Numbered from the stretch's first letter, positions 1 to 8,708 are shown. The stretch: DNA of 64,000 bases from an uncultured Flavobacteriales bacterium (GCA_937973685.1 CALJKJ010000042.1:20796-84795); one strand, 5' to 3'. Made by a program: numbers and translations. The notes: generated by a model from the sequence alone, not told the origin.

Positions 1-514
1 GCCCATACAACAATAAACAGCCCAAAACAAAGTAAACACTTCTTTCAATAACACTTAATAAAGCATCCAATCCAAATTTTAATAATCCTCCAGTATATGC
101 ACGAACATAATTCACGGAAATAATGTTTATTTGATGTATGATGAGCACCAATAATATCCATAGCCAATCCATTGAGATTTTAGTGGGCACTATGAATTGT
201 AACAATGCAAATAAACTAAGTGAAAGGAAACAATAAGCCACAACCAACACCAAGCGCATTGTAAACAAGCGGTTACTATATTTTTGAATCATGTGGGGGT
301 ATTGAGCAATCAAGCGGGTCATGAAATTGGTCATTCCCATATCCAATATCATTGAAAATAGAAAAGTGAAATCAAGCATCACTTGAAAAACTCCATAATC
401 ATTAGCACCTAAGACATTTTGCATGCGAATGTCAACCAAAAAAATTGTTGCAGGCTTTACTAATAAATTGAGCAATAACGTAATGCCCAAACCTTTTAAA
501 AAGAGTCGTTGCAT
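1..514 (-). CDS. Polysaccharide flippase (Wzx/MATE-like), N-terminal part
   Basis: The reverse strand is open from an ATG at 514 to the window edge, giving about 171 residues of a larger protein whose C-terminal part lies outside. The sequence is hydrophobic, with several membrane segments. It begins with residues typical of polysaccharide/O-antigen flippases: a short basic head, a segment LKGLGITLLLNLLVKP, then an LGANDYGVFQ motif (around residues 35-44) like the LGxxxYGxF motif of the family. Such proteins move lipid-linked oligosaccharides across the inner membrane. It starts 5 bp after the stop of the FkbM methyltransferase, so the two are probably co-transcribed. Family assignment rests on motif and hydrophobicity only; the substrate is unknown. 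Confidence 0.75.
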   Translation of the reverse strand, partial: MQRLFLKGLGITLLLNLLVKPATIFLVDIRMQNVLGANDYGVFQVMLDFTFLFSMILDMGMTNFMTRLIAQYPHMIQKYSNRLFTMRLVLVVAYCFLSLSLFALLQFIVPTKISMDWLWILLVLIIHQINIISVNYVRAYTGGLLKFGLDALLSVIERSVYFVLGCLLLYG

Positions 515-519
515 GCTAA

Positions 520-1257
520 TTATTGAACAGTGAAAATGAAGTTTTGTGTGGTATGAATTGTTGGATTAAATGGTATGAGCTGTTTATTCTCACATACAAA
601 AACTGAATAATTCATTGCTGTTAAAAAATCAATGCATCGCTTACGGTTATCATTGTCCCATAATTCCGCATAGATAACAGGGTGTTGAGTAGATAAGATC
701 ACTTCTGCTCCTTTTAATGCAAAGTACTCGAAATTTTCAACATCTATTTTGATCCCTTGAACAGCATTACTTCCAATAATATTATCTAATTTCTCAATGG
801 GTACTTCAACTTCTTTTCCTTCGTTCCAATCAGAAATTGAATCATGTTTGATGTGACTTAATCCTTGTTTTACCGTTTGATTATCAATAGGAAGAATCAT
901 TTTTGCAATGCCTTTTTCTTCGCCTAATGCCAATTCATGAATCATTACATTTTTTAACTGAAATGCGTTACATATTTTATGTAAAACTTCATGGTTTTCA
1001 GGCATTGGTTCAAATGAATGGATAACCGTATTCGGTAATTTCTTCGCTAAATGAACCGTCATTATTCCCAAATTTGCACCAATATCTAAAACAGCGCCTT
1101 TCCCATCTGCTAGTAAGGATAAAAAAAGGAAAAAATCATTTTCTTTTTTATCCATTTTTAGCGTTCTGATTTTATACATAGCAAAGAGGTACAAATACCT
1201 TTGTAGCCCTAAAATTCGTTGTAAAAAATATTGAATGCTGTTTTTCATAGCGTGCAT
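520..1257 (-). CDS. FkbM family methyltransferase
   Basis: The 245-residue product has the SAM-binding motif LDIGANLG (about residues 57-64) followed by HSFEPMPEN, the typical FkbM pattern, and a second conserved stretch IKIDVENFEYFALKGAE. FkbM enzymes O-methylate sugars or small molecules; beside a flippase and a glycosyltransferase the likely target is a surface glycan (inference). Two starts are possible, ATG at 1257 and ATG at 1248. A TAACTTCG element on the reverse strand at 1265-1272 would place transcription start close to 1258, so the second ATG may be the real one. The flippase begins 5 bp after the stop. Confidence 0.85.
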   Translation of the reverse strand: MHAMKNSIQYFLQRILGLQRYLYLFAMYKIRTLKMDKKENDFFLFLSLLADGKGAVLDIGANLGIMTVHLAKKLPNTVIHSFEPMPENHEVLHKICNAFQLKNVMIHELALGEEKGIAKMILPIDNQTVKQGLSHIKHDSISDWNEGKEVEVPIEKLDNIIGSNAVQGIKIDVENFEYFALKGAEVILSTQHPVIYAELWDNDNRKRCIDFLTAMNYSVFVCENKQLIPFNPTIHTTQNFIFTVQ

Positions 1258-1400
1258 GCGAATGCGAAGTTAGAAAAACTTGGAAACTCAAGGCCTTAAT
1301 TTGCAAGATTTTTGTCTCAAACAACTGATTTTGACAAAATAAATGGACTTTTAATTGAAATCATGACTTTCAAAGCAAATCTTTGTACTTTCGTGGCTGT

Positions 1401-2525
1401 ATGCGGATTGGAATAAATACACGTTTTTTGCTTTCATCTAAAATGGAAGGATTTGGGTGGTACACTTATGAAGTTGTTAAACGAATGGTCCTTGAACATC
1501 CCGAACACGAATTTGTGTTTTTCTTTGATCGACCTTTTGACAAACAATTTGTTTTTGCGAAAAATGTCACACCAATTGTTCTTTTCCCTCCAGCAAGACA
1601 TCCTTTTTTATTTGTTTGGTGGTTCGAAATATCCCTAAAAAAAGCATTAAAAAAACACCAAATCGATGTGTTTTTTTCACCAGATGGTTATCTTTCTTTA
1701 GGTGCTGTGACCAAACAAATTGGTGTCATACACGATTTGAACTTTGAACACAATCCAACGGATGTCCCACCAATAGCGCGCTGGTACTTGCGTACATTTT
1801 TTCCGCGATTTGCCAAAAAAGCTTCCGCAATAATTACTGTTTCTGATTTTTCAAAAAACGATATTCGTACAACTTATGGCATAGATGCTTCTAAAATTCA
1901 TGTTGCTTGGAATGGTGCGTCAACCGAATTTAAACGCCTCAATAACGAAGAAAAATCAGCTGTAAAAGCGCATTTCAGTAAAAACAGACCTTACTTCCTA
2001 TTTGTCGGTTCGCTTCATCCGCGTAAAAACTTGCCCAATTTATTACGCGCTTTTCATGCGTTTGCACAAAACAATCATGAAATTGATTTGATTATTGCTG
2101 GCGCCGAAATGTGGAAAAACAAACAAGTTGACACTTCCTTTTTGGACGAACAAACAACATCTCGGATACAATTTACTGGTCATGTTTCGCTAGCAACCTT
2201 AACTTCATTAATGGGAGCTGCACACACGTTCATTTACGTTCCATACTTCGAAGGCTTTGGTATTCCATTAGTGGAAGCGATGCGTTGTGGCATTCCAATT
2301 ATTGCAGGAAACAAAACGGCTTTGCCAGAAGTCGCAGGAGATGCGGCTCTATTAGTTGATCCACACAATGTTCAGGAAATTGCAACTAAAATGCAGGAAC
2401 TAGCAACGAATGAAACGATTCATGCTGCATTAAGCGAAAAGAGTTATGCACGCAGTACTTTGTTCTCGTGGGACAATTCAGCTGCGCTTGTTTGGCAAAT
2501 TATTGAAGACGTTTATAACGATTGA
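1401..2525 (+). CDS. Glycosyltransferase family 4 (GT-B)
   Basis: The product of 374 residues is a GT-B retaining glycosyltransferase. It shows an N-terminal MRIGINTRFLL strand, the acceptor/donor-domain junction FVGSLHPRKNLPNLL (about residues 201-215) and the EGFGIPLVEAM motif with the E-x7-E pair at about residues 284 and 292, which binds the sugar-nucleotide donor. The open frame extends 18 bp upstream only through a TTG. The ATG at 1401 is preferred because a promoter-like TACTTTCG (1386-1393) overlaps the longer version. It probably acts in surface polysaccharide synthesis with the divergent FkbM/flippase genes. Its stop lies 1 bp from the stop of the convergent gene at 2527. Confidence 0.88.
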   Translation: MRIGINTRFLLSSKMEGFGWYTYEVVKRMVLEHPEHEFVFFFDRPFDKQFVFAKNVTPIVLFPPARHPFLFVWWFEISLKKALKKHQIDVFFSPDGYLSLGAVTKQIGVIHDLNFEHNPTDVPPIARWYLRTFFPRFAKKASAIITVSDFSKNDIRTTYGIDASKIHVAWNGASTEFKRLNNEEKSAVKAHFSKNRPYFLFVGSLHPRKNLPNLLRAFHAFAQNNHEIDLIIAGAEMWKNKQVDTSFLDEQTTSRIQFTGHVSLATLTSLMGAAHTFIYVPYFEGFGIPLVEAMRCGIPIIAGNKTALPEVAGDAALLVDPHNVQEIATKMQELATNETIHAALSEKSYARSTLFSWDNSAALVWQIIEDVYND

Positions 2526-2526
2526 T

Positions 2527-3774
2527 TTACTTTTCAACTTCGTTGTCACGAAAAGCAGAAGGGATTAGTGTTGGAATGATTTTTAAAACGATAGGCAATA
2601 ATAGTGCGCCGCCAGGCAGTAAAAATATTGCCAAAGCCGGCATCGATTTAGCGATATCTAAGAATTGAGTTTTTACTTTTTCTTTTTCTTCTTTGGTCAA
2701 TTCTTCTGCTGTTGATTTCCGTATCAAAGCAACTAATTCTTTGCTTTGTTTTAATTCAACTGCTAACTTATCTTTATTACGTCCCAATATCTTTATCCAT
2801 CTTTTTGAGACATTCGTCACCATCAATTCAACCGTATTCGCATCTTTCAAATAACCAACTTGCTTGTGATTTTCGAGCACAAACTGTTGGGCCATAATTA
2901 CCGCTTGGTTCAAATCTTCTGGTGCCAAATTCAACCAACTGCGCAATTCTTCTAGAAAATCTTTTTCTTCGCTGTGCGCGTCGTGATTTGCATAAATCGT
3001 TAACGAAGATAAATCCAGTAAATAGCGTTTGAAATTCCAAGATGCAATTAACTCTGCATCTAATTCATTCAATGAAGTGCCATTTTTAAACCGCAACTTT
3101 GCTAATTCACGCTCGTCGTGGTCTAAGTCTGCTGACACTAAAAATGCATCAAACAATGCTTTTTCGCTATCTTCGATTTTTCCATCAGAATAAGCTGATA
3201 ATGAAATAATTGACAGTGATAAAACAGCTAGGGATTGATAATCAACTGTAGATTTATCGGATTTCAAAAACTCCTCAAACAATAAAATATCCAGGTAAAT
3301 AAACGCATTATTAAACAAGCCAGCCCACGATTTTGTGTTACTCAATTGAACTTGTGCATCTGTTCGTTTTGCTAAAATCCGTTCTAATTTTTCACTTTTC
3401 GCTTCTTTGAATAAGTAACCTAAAAAAGAGCCTAAGGATTGTACGCGGTGATTTTTATAAAAAACGTACAAGGTATCTAAGAAATGATTGCTATCAAATT
3501 GTTTCGTTTTATTAAAATTGCAATAGGTAAACAATAAGGATTCAAATAATAAAACGGTCAATTTTTCATCTTGCGTCCACTTAGATTGATTGAAAGACGT
3601 CCCTAAAATCAAGCGGGATGGATAACCATAAACAATACCTGATTGTGCTAAAAAGTGGTGATTAAATTGTTCATTTGTAAGAGTAGCTGGTCGTTCAATT
3701 TGTGTAACAATTTCACCTTTCTCAACAAGTGTTAAGTACTTAGCAATCCAACCTTTAGAACCAGGAGCAATCAT
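2527..3774 (-). CDS. LETM1-related, TerB-like domain protein
   Basis: This 415-residue protein has no signal peptide. The middle (about residues 190-290) is a helical acidic region with the feel of TerB-like domains (YSDGKIEDSEKALF, then DLDHDERELAKLRF). The C-terminus (about 355-410) has the LETM1-like block LTKEEKEKVKTQFLDIAKSMP followed by AIFLLPGGALLLPIVLKIIP. It matches what is usually called LETM1-related biofilm-associated protein in Bacteroidota. Function is not established; the C-terminal helix may associate with membrane. The gene is a single unit, separated from infB by a terminator and convergent with the glycosyltransferase gene. Confidence 0.7.
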   Translation of the reverse strand: MIAPGSKGWIAKYLTLVEKGEIVTQIERPATLTNEQFNHHFLAQSGIVYGYPSRLILGTSFNQSKWTQDEKLTVLLFESLLFTYCNFNKTKQFDSNHFLDTLYVFYKNHRVQSLGSFLGYLFKEAKSEKLERILAKRTDAQVQLSNTKSWAGLFNNAFIYLDILLFEEFLKSDKSTVDYQSLAVLSLSIISLSAYSDGKIEDSEKALFDAFLVSADLDHDERELAKLRFKNGTSLNELDAELIASWNFKRYLLDLSSLTIYANHDAHSEEKDFLEELRSWLNLAPEDLNQAVIMAQQFVLENHKQVGYLKDANTVELMVTNVSKRWIKILGRNKDKLAVELKQSKELVALIRKSTAEELTKEEKEKVKTQFLDIAKSMPALAIFLLPGGALLLPIVLKIIPTLIPSAFRDNEVEK

Positions 3775-3843
3775 TTGATAAAGTTAGGCAATATTGTAAT
3801 GAGAATGAAAAAATCTTTTTCGAATAAGAAAAATCGCCAAAAA

Positions 3844-3869
3844 AAACCCTGACAAACATGTCAGGGTTT
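3844..3869 (-). terminator. Rho-independent terminator of the rimP-nusA-infB operon
   Basis: A perfect 11-bp inverted repeat (AAACCCTGACA / TGTCAGGGTTT) with a 4-nt loop lies 19 bp beyond the infB stop. On the reverse strand it runs into a stretch of U (A-run at 3834-3846 on the plus strand), as expected for the end of the infB transcript. Confidence 0.9.
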
Positions 3870-3887
3870 CAATTATTTTTCTGTTTA

Positions 3888-6767
3888 TCATAACTTTCTA
3901 GCTACTTCTACTTCTTCGTAGGCTTCCACTAAATCGCCGATTTTAATATCATTGAATTTATCAATATTCAAACCACATTCGTAGTTGTTTTTTACTTCAC
4001 GTACATCGTCTTTGAAACGTTTCAATGATCCTAATGTACCTGAATGAATAACAATTCCATCTCGGATAACACGTATTTTTGAAGAACGTTTGATGATACC
4101 ATCCAACACATAACATCCTGCAATTGTACCAACTTTAGTAATGTCAAACGTTTCACGAATCTCAGCAGTACCGATAACTTTTTCTTCGATATCTGGCGAA
4201 AGCATTCCTTCCATTGCAGCTTTCAATTCCTCGATTGCTTTGTAGATGACAGAATACAAGCGAATATCAATTTGTTCGTTTTCAGCTAATTTACGTGCAG
4301 CAACAGATGGTCTAACTTGGAAACCAACAATGATTGCCTCCGAAGCGGCAGCCAAATTGACATCAGCTTCAGTAATTGCACCAACACCTTTGTGAACAAT
4401 GTTGATTTGAATTTCTTCCGTAGATAAACGCAACAAGGAATCAGATAATGCTTCGATAGAACCATCCACGTCACCTTTAACAATTAAGTTCAATTCTTTG
4501 AAATCACCAATTGCTAAACGACGTCCAATTTCATCCAACGTAATGTGTTTGTTTGTACGTAAACCTTGCTCTCTGTATAGTTGTTCGCGTTTCGAAGCAA
4601 TTGATTTTGCTTCGCGTTCATCGTCCATAACATGGAAAGTATCACCCGCTGATGGGGCACCATTGATACCTAATACAGCAACAGGTTGAGCAGGACCAGC
4701 TTCTTTCAAAGCAACTCCATGTTCATCGTGCATTGCACGAACACGACCATAGTTTCTTCCTACTAAAATAACGTCTCCAACACGCATTGTACCTGCTTGT
4801 ACTAACATATTAGTAACGTATCCTTTTCCTTTATCTAAAGAAGACTCGACAACAGTACCGATTGCATTTTTAGCAGGATTAGCACGTAAATTCAAGATTT
4901 CCGCCTCTAATAATACTTTTTCCAATAAGTCGTCGATGTTCAAATTTTGTTTTGCAGAGATTTCTTGACATTGGTATTTTCCACCCCATTCTTCCACAAG
5001 AATATTCATTGCAGAAAGTTGTTCACGAATACGGTCAGGACTTGCGCCAGCTTTATCAATTTTGTTGATTGCAAAAACCATTGGCACGCCTGCTGCTTGC
5101 GCATGCGAGATTGCTTCTTTGGTTTGTGGCATGACATCATCATCTGCTGCTACAATGATAATTGCAACGTCAGTAATTTGTGCACCTCTGGCACGCATTG
5201 CGGTAAACGCTTCGTGACCTGGAGTATCTAAGAAAGTCATTTTACGACCATCTTTTAATGTTACAGAGTACGCACCAATGTGTTGCGTAATTCCTCCAGC
5301 CTCACCTGCAGTAACATTTGCATTTCTAATTTTATCTAACAATGACGTCTTACCGTGGTCAACGTGACCCATTACCGTAATAATTGGCGGACGATCAACT
5401 AAATCTTCTTCTTTGTCTTCCACTTCAGGAATCGCATCTTGTACTTCAGCAGATACAAATTCTGTTTCAAAACCAAATTCTTCAGCAACAATTTGAATTG
5501 TTTCTGCATCCAATCGTTGGTTGATAGAAGCAAATATACCTAAAGACATACATGCAGAAATAACTTGAGTAGGTGAAACATTCATCATACTTGCAAGCTC
5601 AGAAACAGTAACAAATTCTGTTAGTTTCAAGATTCCTTCTGCCATTTCAGCAGCCATTTGCTCCTGTTCTCGACGTGAAGCACGATCATCTCGTTTTGCA
5701 CGACGATTTTTCGACGCTTTCGATTTACCTCCTGTTGAAGATAAACGCGCTAACGTGTCTTTGATTTCTTTTTGAATATCACGTTCAGTTGGTGCAGCTT
5801 TTTCAACTTTTCCTTTGTTGAATCCACCACCTGGACGATTATTTCCTGGGCCACCACCCGGACGGTTATTTCCTGGACCACCACCTGGACGGTTATTTCC
5901 TGGACCGTTATTTGGTCGTTGACCTGGTTGCCCTACGCCTGGTGTTTGACCACCTGGTGCATCTTTCTTAATGCGTTTGCGTTTTTTACGATCGTCACCT
6001 GGGCGAGAAGAACCAACAGATTTTGGTTTTTCAACAGGCAATTCAATTCTTCCAAGAACAGTAGGTCCTGTTAATTTTCTCGTCTCAACACGAATCGTTT
6101 CTATTTCTTTTGGCACATCCGTATTAGCTGAATCAACTTCAGGCACAACTGGAGCAGCTGTTACTGGAGGAGCTGTTACAGCTTTAGGATATTCCGATTT
6201 GTCAATCGGGCCATCTTGTTTTTTTCGTTTGTCTGGACGTGTTTTTGTGTTTAACTTATCCAAATCAATTCTGCCAATTACTTGAATTCCGGCCCCATTA
6301 TCTGCTGACTTATCATCATCAATACTTGGTGCAGGCGCTTCTGCAATTACAGGTGTTTCAACAACTTCAACTTTTGCTGGAGGAATTGGTGTTTCCACTT
6401 CTTTCGCTACAACTGGAGTTGCTTCAGGTTTTGGCGCTGCTACAGCTTCCTCAACTTTTGGTGTTGTAGGATTTGTTGCAACAACAGGAGAAGCTGGAAC
6501 TACTTCCGGCTCATCTTCACCTTTGATATCACGAAGCGTGATTGTTTCACGTTTTTCACGTTTCACTGCAGTCAACTTTGATTGCTCTTTTAAGTTTTGG
6601 TCTGCAGCAAATTGAGTACGAAGCATGTCGTACTGCTCTGGCTCCAATTTGGTATTCGGATTTGAGTCAATAGCAAGGCCTTTCGAGCCTAAAAACTCGA
6701 CAATTGTGGCGATTCCCACATTTAACTCTCCTGCTGCTTTGCCTAAACGCTGTGTTTTACCGGCCAT
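3888..6767 (-). CDS. infB: Translation initiation factor IF-2
   Basis: The 959-residue GTPase delivers fMet-tRNA to the ribosome. Residues 1-60 form the first IF2-N type domain. Residues 80-330 are a low-complexity linker rich in Pro, Val, Ala and Lys with three GNNRPGGGP repeats (about 290-315). The GTPase core has G1 GHVDHGKT at 467-474, G3 DTPGH at 514-518 and G4 NKID at 568-571, followed by domains II-IV. The start is firm: an AAGGAG Shine-Dalgarno sequence (plus-strand CTCCTT at 6776-6781) sits 8 nt upstream, unusual for this phylum. It is the last gene of the rimP-nusA-infB operon, 125 bp after nusA. Confidence 0.98.
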   Translation of the reverse strand: MAGKTQRLGKAAGELNVGIATIVEFLGSKGLAIDSNPNTKLEPEQYDMLRTQFAADQNLKEQSKLTAVKREKRETITLRDIKGEDEPEVVPASPVVATNPTTPKVEEAVAAPKPEATPVVAKEVETPIPPAKVEVVETPVIAEAPAPSIDDDKSADNGAGIQVIGRIDLDKLNTKTRPDKRKKQDGPIDKSEYPKAVTAPPVTAAPVVPEVDSANTDVPKEIETIRVETRKLTGPTVLGRIELPVEKPKSVGSSRPGDDRKKRKRIKKDAPGGQTPGVGQPGQRPNNGPGNNRPGGGPGNNRPGGGPGNNRPGGGFNKGKVEKAAPTERDIQKEIKDTLARLSSTGGKSKASKNRRAKRDDRASRREQEQMAAEMAEGILKLTEFVTVSELASMMNVSPTQVISACMSLGIFASINQRLDAETIQIVAEEFGFETEFVSAEVQDAIPEVEDKEEDLVDRPPIITVMGHVDHGKTSLLDKIRNANVTAGEAGGITQHIGAYSVTLKDGRKMTFLDTPGHEAFTAMRARGAQITDVAIIIVAADDDVMPQTKEAISHAQAAGVPMVFAINKIDKAGASPDRIREQLSAMNILVEEWGGKYQCQEISAKQNLNIDDLLEKVLLEAEILNLRANPAKNAIGTVVESSLDKGKGYVTNMLVQAGTMRVGDVILVGRNYGRVRAMHDEHGVALKEAGPAQPVAVLGINGAPSAGDTFHVMDDEREAKSIASKREQLYREQGLRTNKHITLDEIGRRLAIGDFKELNLIVKGDVDGSIEALSDSLLRLSTEEIQINIVHKGVGAITEADVNLAAASEAIIVGFQVRPSVAARKLAENEQIDIRLYSVIYKAIEELKAAMEGMLSPDIEEKVIGTAEIRETFDITKVGTIAGCYVLDGIIKRSSKIRVIRDGIVIHSGTLGSLKRFKDDVREVKNNYECGLNIDKFNDIKIGDLVEAYEEVEVARKL
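5824..5904 (-). repeat. Three tandem 27-bp units inside infB
   Basis: Three head-to-tail 27-bp units (5824-5850, 5851-5877, 5878-5904) differ from one another at only one or two positions and encode the Gly/Pro/Asn repeats PGNNRPGGG of the IF-2 linker. Being in frame, gain or loss of a unit would alter only linker length. Confidence 0.9.
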
Positions 6768-6775
6768 ATATTTTG

Positions 6776-6781
6776 CTCCTT
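6776..6781 (-). promoter_or_regulatory. Shine-Dalgarno site of infB
   Basis: The reverse strand reads AAGGAG with 8 nt to the infB ATG. Few other genes in the window have a comparable site, so infB may use conventional anti-SD pairing. Confidence 0.65.
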
Positions 6782-6790
6782 GTTAATAAT

Positions 6791-6806
6791 CAGTACGTTG
6801 GTACTG
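6791..6806 (-). other. Small hairpin upstream of infB
   Basis: CAGTAC and GTACTG form a 6-bp stem with a 4-nt loop, 24 nt upstream of the infB start and beside its Shine-Dalgarno site. It may modulate infB translation; this is inference from position only. Confidence 0.35.
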
Positions 6807-6851
6807 GTAATTTGTGATAAAGATAGTCAGTTGTTGCTTATATTGATACAA

Positions 6852-6880
6852 ATTCAGCAAGGTAAATTACCTCGCCGAAT
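6852..6880 (-). other. RNA hairpin between nusA and infB
   Basis: Starting 12 bp after the nusA stop, the reverse-strand transcript can fold 5' AUUCGGCGAGGU / ACCUUGCUGAAU 3' around a 5-nt AAUUU loop. Two positions are G·U on the transcript but A/C mismatches on the other strand, so the structure is sensible only as RNA from this operon. It is not followed by a strong U run, so a processing or partial-attenuation element is more likely than a full terminator (inference). Confidence 0.55.
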
Positions 6881-6892
6881 CTGTTTCATCTT

Positions 6893-8128
6893 TTATTCGA
6901 ATTCTGAGCGAAGAATTTTCATGACCTCTTCGATCGTTTCTTCTTCTAAATCTGTACGTTGTGCTAAATCAGCAACACTTATTTCTAATACCGATTTTGC
7001 AGTATCACATCCAATAGCTTTCAACTCATCTAAGATCCAGCTATCGATTTCATCTGCAAATTCTTCTAAATCGACATCTTCAGCATCTGCTTCACCATCA
7101 CGATATACATCAATTTCGTATCCAGTCAATTTTCCAGCCAAACGAATGTTATATCCTCCTTTTCCAATTGCTAAAGAAACCTGATCTGGTTTCAAATAAA
7201 CACTTGCACGTTTATCCTCTTCAGAAATTTCAACATTGGTAATTTTTGCTGGTGATAATGCACGTTGTATCAACAACACAGGATTATTGGTGTAATTAAT
7301 TACGTCGATATTTTCATTTCTCAACTCACGAACGATACCGTGAATACGAGATCCTTTCATTCCAACACATGCTCCAACTGGATCAATGCGGTCATCATAT
7401 GATTCAACAGCAACTTTTGCACGCTCTCCTGGCTCACGAACAATTCGTTTGATGGTAATCAAACCATCAAATACCTCAGGAACTTCCAATTCAAATAAAC
7501 GTTCCAAAAATTCTGGAGCAATACGTGAAAGGATAATTACCGGAGAACTGTTACGCATGTCTACTTTCGATACAACCGCACGAACAGACTCACCTTTTTT
7601 GAAGTAATCTGATGGGATTTGTTCCGATTTTGGTAAAATCAACTCATTGTTTTCATCATCCAAAACCATGATTTCTTTCTTCCAAACTTGGTAAACCTCA
7701 CCAGTAATGATTTCTCCAATACGCTCTTTGTATTTTTTATACAAATGATCTTTTTCTAACTCTAAAATTCGAGAAATCAAGTTTTGACGTAATGAGAGAA
7801 TGTTTCTACGACCAAAGTCATTAAAACGAAACTCTTCGGATACCTCTTCACCGATTTCAAAATCCGGCTCTATTTTAATAGCATCCGAATACGCGATTTC
7901 TGTGTTTGAATCTTCAACTTCACCATCTGCAACGATTTCCTTATTCACGAAAATCTGAACGTCTCCTTTATCAATGTTAACAATCACATCAATGTGTTCG
8001 TCAGTGTTGAATTTCTTTTTCAACATTGCACGGAACACATCTTCAAGAACGTGTTGCATTGTTTGTTTGTCAATGCTTTTTAGTTCTTTAAACTCCGAAA
8101 ACGAATCTACTAATTCCAAGCTGTTCAT
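6893..8128 (-). CDS. nusA: Transcription termination/antitermination factor NusA
   Basis: The 411-residue protein binds RNA polymerase and nascent RNA. The NusA N-terminal domain spans residues 1-125. The S1 domain begins near 130 (GEIITGEVYQVWKKEIMV). Two KH domains follow, with the signatures RIDPVGACVGMKGSRI (about 225-240) and LAIGKGGYNIRLAGKLTG (about 300-318). A short acidic C-terminus includes WILDELKAIGC. The length is usual for Bacteroidota, which lack the second acidic repeat of E. coli NusA. It lies 6 bp after rimP. Confidence 0.97.
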   Translation of the reverse strand: MNSLELVDSFSEFKELKSIDKQTMQHVLEDVFRAMLKKKFNTDEHIDVIVNIDKGDVQIFVNKEIVADGEVEDSNTEIAYSDAIKIEPDFEIGEEVSEEFRFNDFGRRNILSLRQNLISRILELEKDHLYKKYKERIGEIITGEVYQVWKKEIMVLDDENNELILPKSEQIPSDYFKKGESVRAVVSKVDMRNSSPVIILSRIAPEFLERLFELEVPEVFDGLITIKRIVREPGERAKVAVESYDDRIDPVGACVGMKGSRIHGIVRELRNENIDVINYTNNPVLLIQRALSPAKITNVEISEEDKRASVYLKPDQVSLAIGKGGYNIRLAGKLTGYEIDVYRDGEADAEDVDLEEFADEIDSWILDELKAIGCDTAKSVLEISVADLAQRTDLEEETIEEVMKILRSEFE

Positions 8129-8134
8129 AGCTTC

Positions 8135-8611
8135 CTATTTAAATGTAATAACAATTCTTGCTTCACTTATATCACTAAATGCAATCGCTTCCGTGATTAC
8201 AACTAGTTCTTTTTTCTTTTTTCCTTCAATTTGTTGCTTTTCAGAACGTTCTAAAACAATTCCTTGTTCTGAAACAGCAGTCAGAATTCCCGATGTTTTT
8301 TCTTTGTTTTTCAACTTCACATCAAGTCCTCTTCCTATGTTTTTCACATATTGTGCATGCACACGTAACGGCTTGTCCAATCCTGCTGATGACACGTGTA
8401 ACTCAAAATCAACTTCTTCACGATCTAGATTGTGTTCGATGTTTCGAGAAACCGACATGCAATCTTCAATCGATACGTTTCCTTCTGTTTTATCAAGTTC
8501 TAGACGGATAACAAATGACGAGCTGATGCTTAATTCCACAATAAATAACTTATCGTCACGCTCTTGTATGCGCTCCTCTGCCAATGTCCGTACTAGTTGC
8601 TTTGTAATCAT
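8135..8611 (-). CDS. rimP: Ribosome maturation factor RimP
   Basis: The 158-residue protein matches RimP (DUF150). The N-terminal alpha/beta domain includes the conserved VSRNIEHNLDREEVDFELHV-like segment ending in SSAGLDKPLR (about residues 84-93). The C-terminal SH3-like domain starts near 95. RimP binds the immature 30S subunit. Gene order rimP-nusA-infB is conserved across bacteria, which supports the call. The ATG at 8611 follows a 48-nt leader containing a terminator-like hairpin. Confidence 0.95.
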   Translation of the reverse strand: MITKQLVRTLAEERIQERDDKLFIVELSISSSFVIRLELDKTEGNVSIEDCMSVSRNIEHNLDREEVDFELHVSSAGLDKPLRVHAQYVKNIGRGLDVKLKNKEKTSGILTAVSEQGIVLERSEKQQIEGKKKKELVVITEAIAFSDISEARIVITFK

Positions 8612-8619
8612 ACTTTCAT

Positions 8620-8644
8620 AAAAAGAGGGGACTTGCGTCCCCTC
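8620..8644 (-). promoter_or_regulatory. Terminator-like attenuator hairpin in the rimP leader
   Basis: In the reverse-strand transcript an 8-bp perfect stem GAGGGGAC / GTCCCCTC closed by a GCAA (GNRA) tetraloop is followed at once by UUUUU. It lies between the predicted transcription start (about 8660) and the rimP ATG at 8611, and nothing is encoded upstream on this strand. It therefore looks like a leader attenuator that could terminate before the operon encoding NusA. Function is inferred. Confidence 0.65.
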
Positions 8645-8666
8645 ATCCTTTAATCAAAATGTGGTA

Positions 8667-8697
8667 CAAAGATACAAAACTTTTGTTGAAAATCAAG
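8667..8697 (-). promoter_or_regulatory. Promoter of rimP-nusA-infB
   Basis: The reverse strand reads CTTG-N19-TATCTTTG, close to the Bacteroidota primary-sigma consensus TTTG-N19-21-TAnnTTTG. The expected start is about 7 nt further on. Confidence 0.75.
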
Positions 8698-8708
8698 TTT
8701 TTGGAATA

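Noticed and set aside
3779..3786. TAACTTTA promoter for the LETM1-related gene
   Set aside because: It ends 4 bp from the ATG, so transcription would start at or inside the start codon, and the last consensus base is wrong.
5083..5103. Sigma-54-like TGGCAC...TGC element
   Set aside because: It lies inside infB coding sequence, antisense to the gene and with no downstream target, so chance is likely despite rpoN being present.
4947..6469. Several long open frames antisense to infB
   Set aside because: They are shadows of the low-complexity and conserved GTPase coding sequence and show no sensible protein features.
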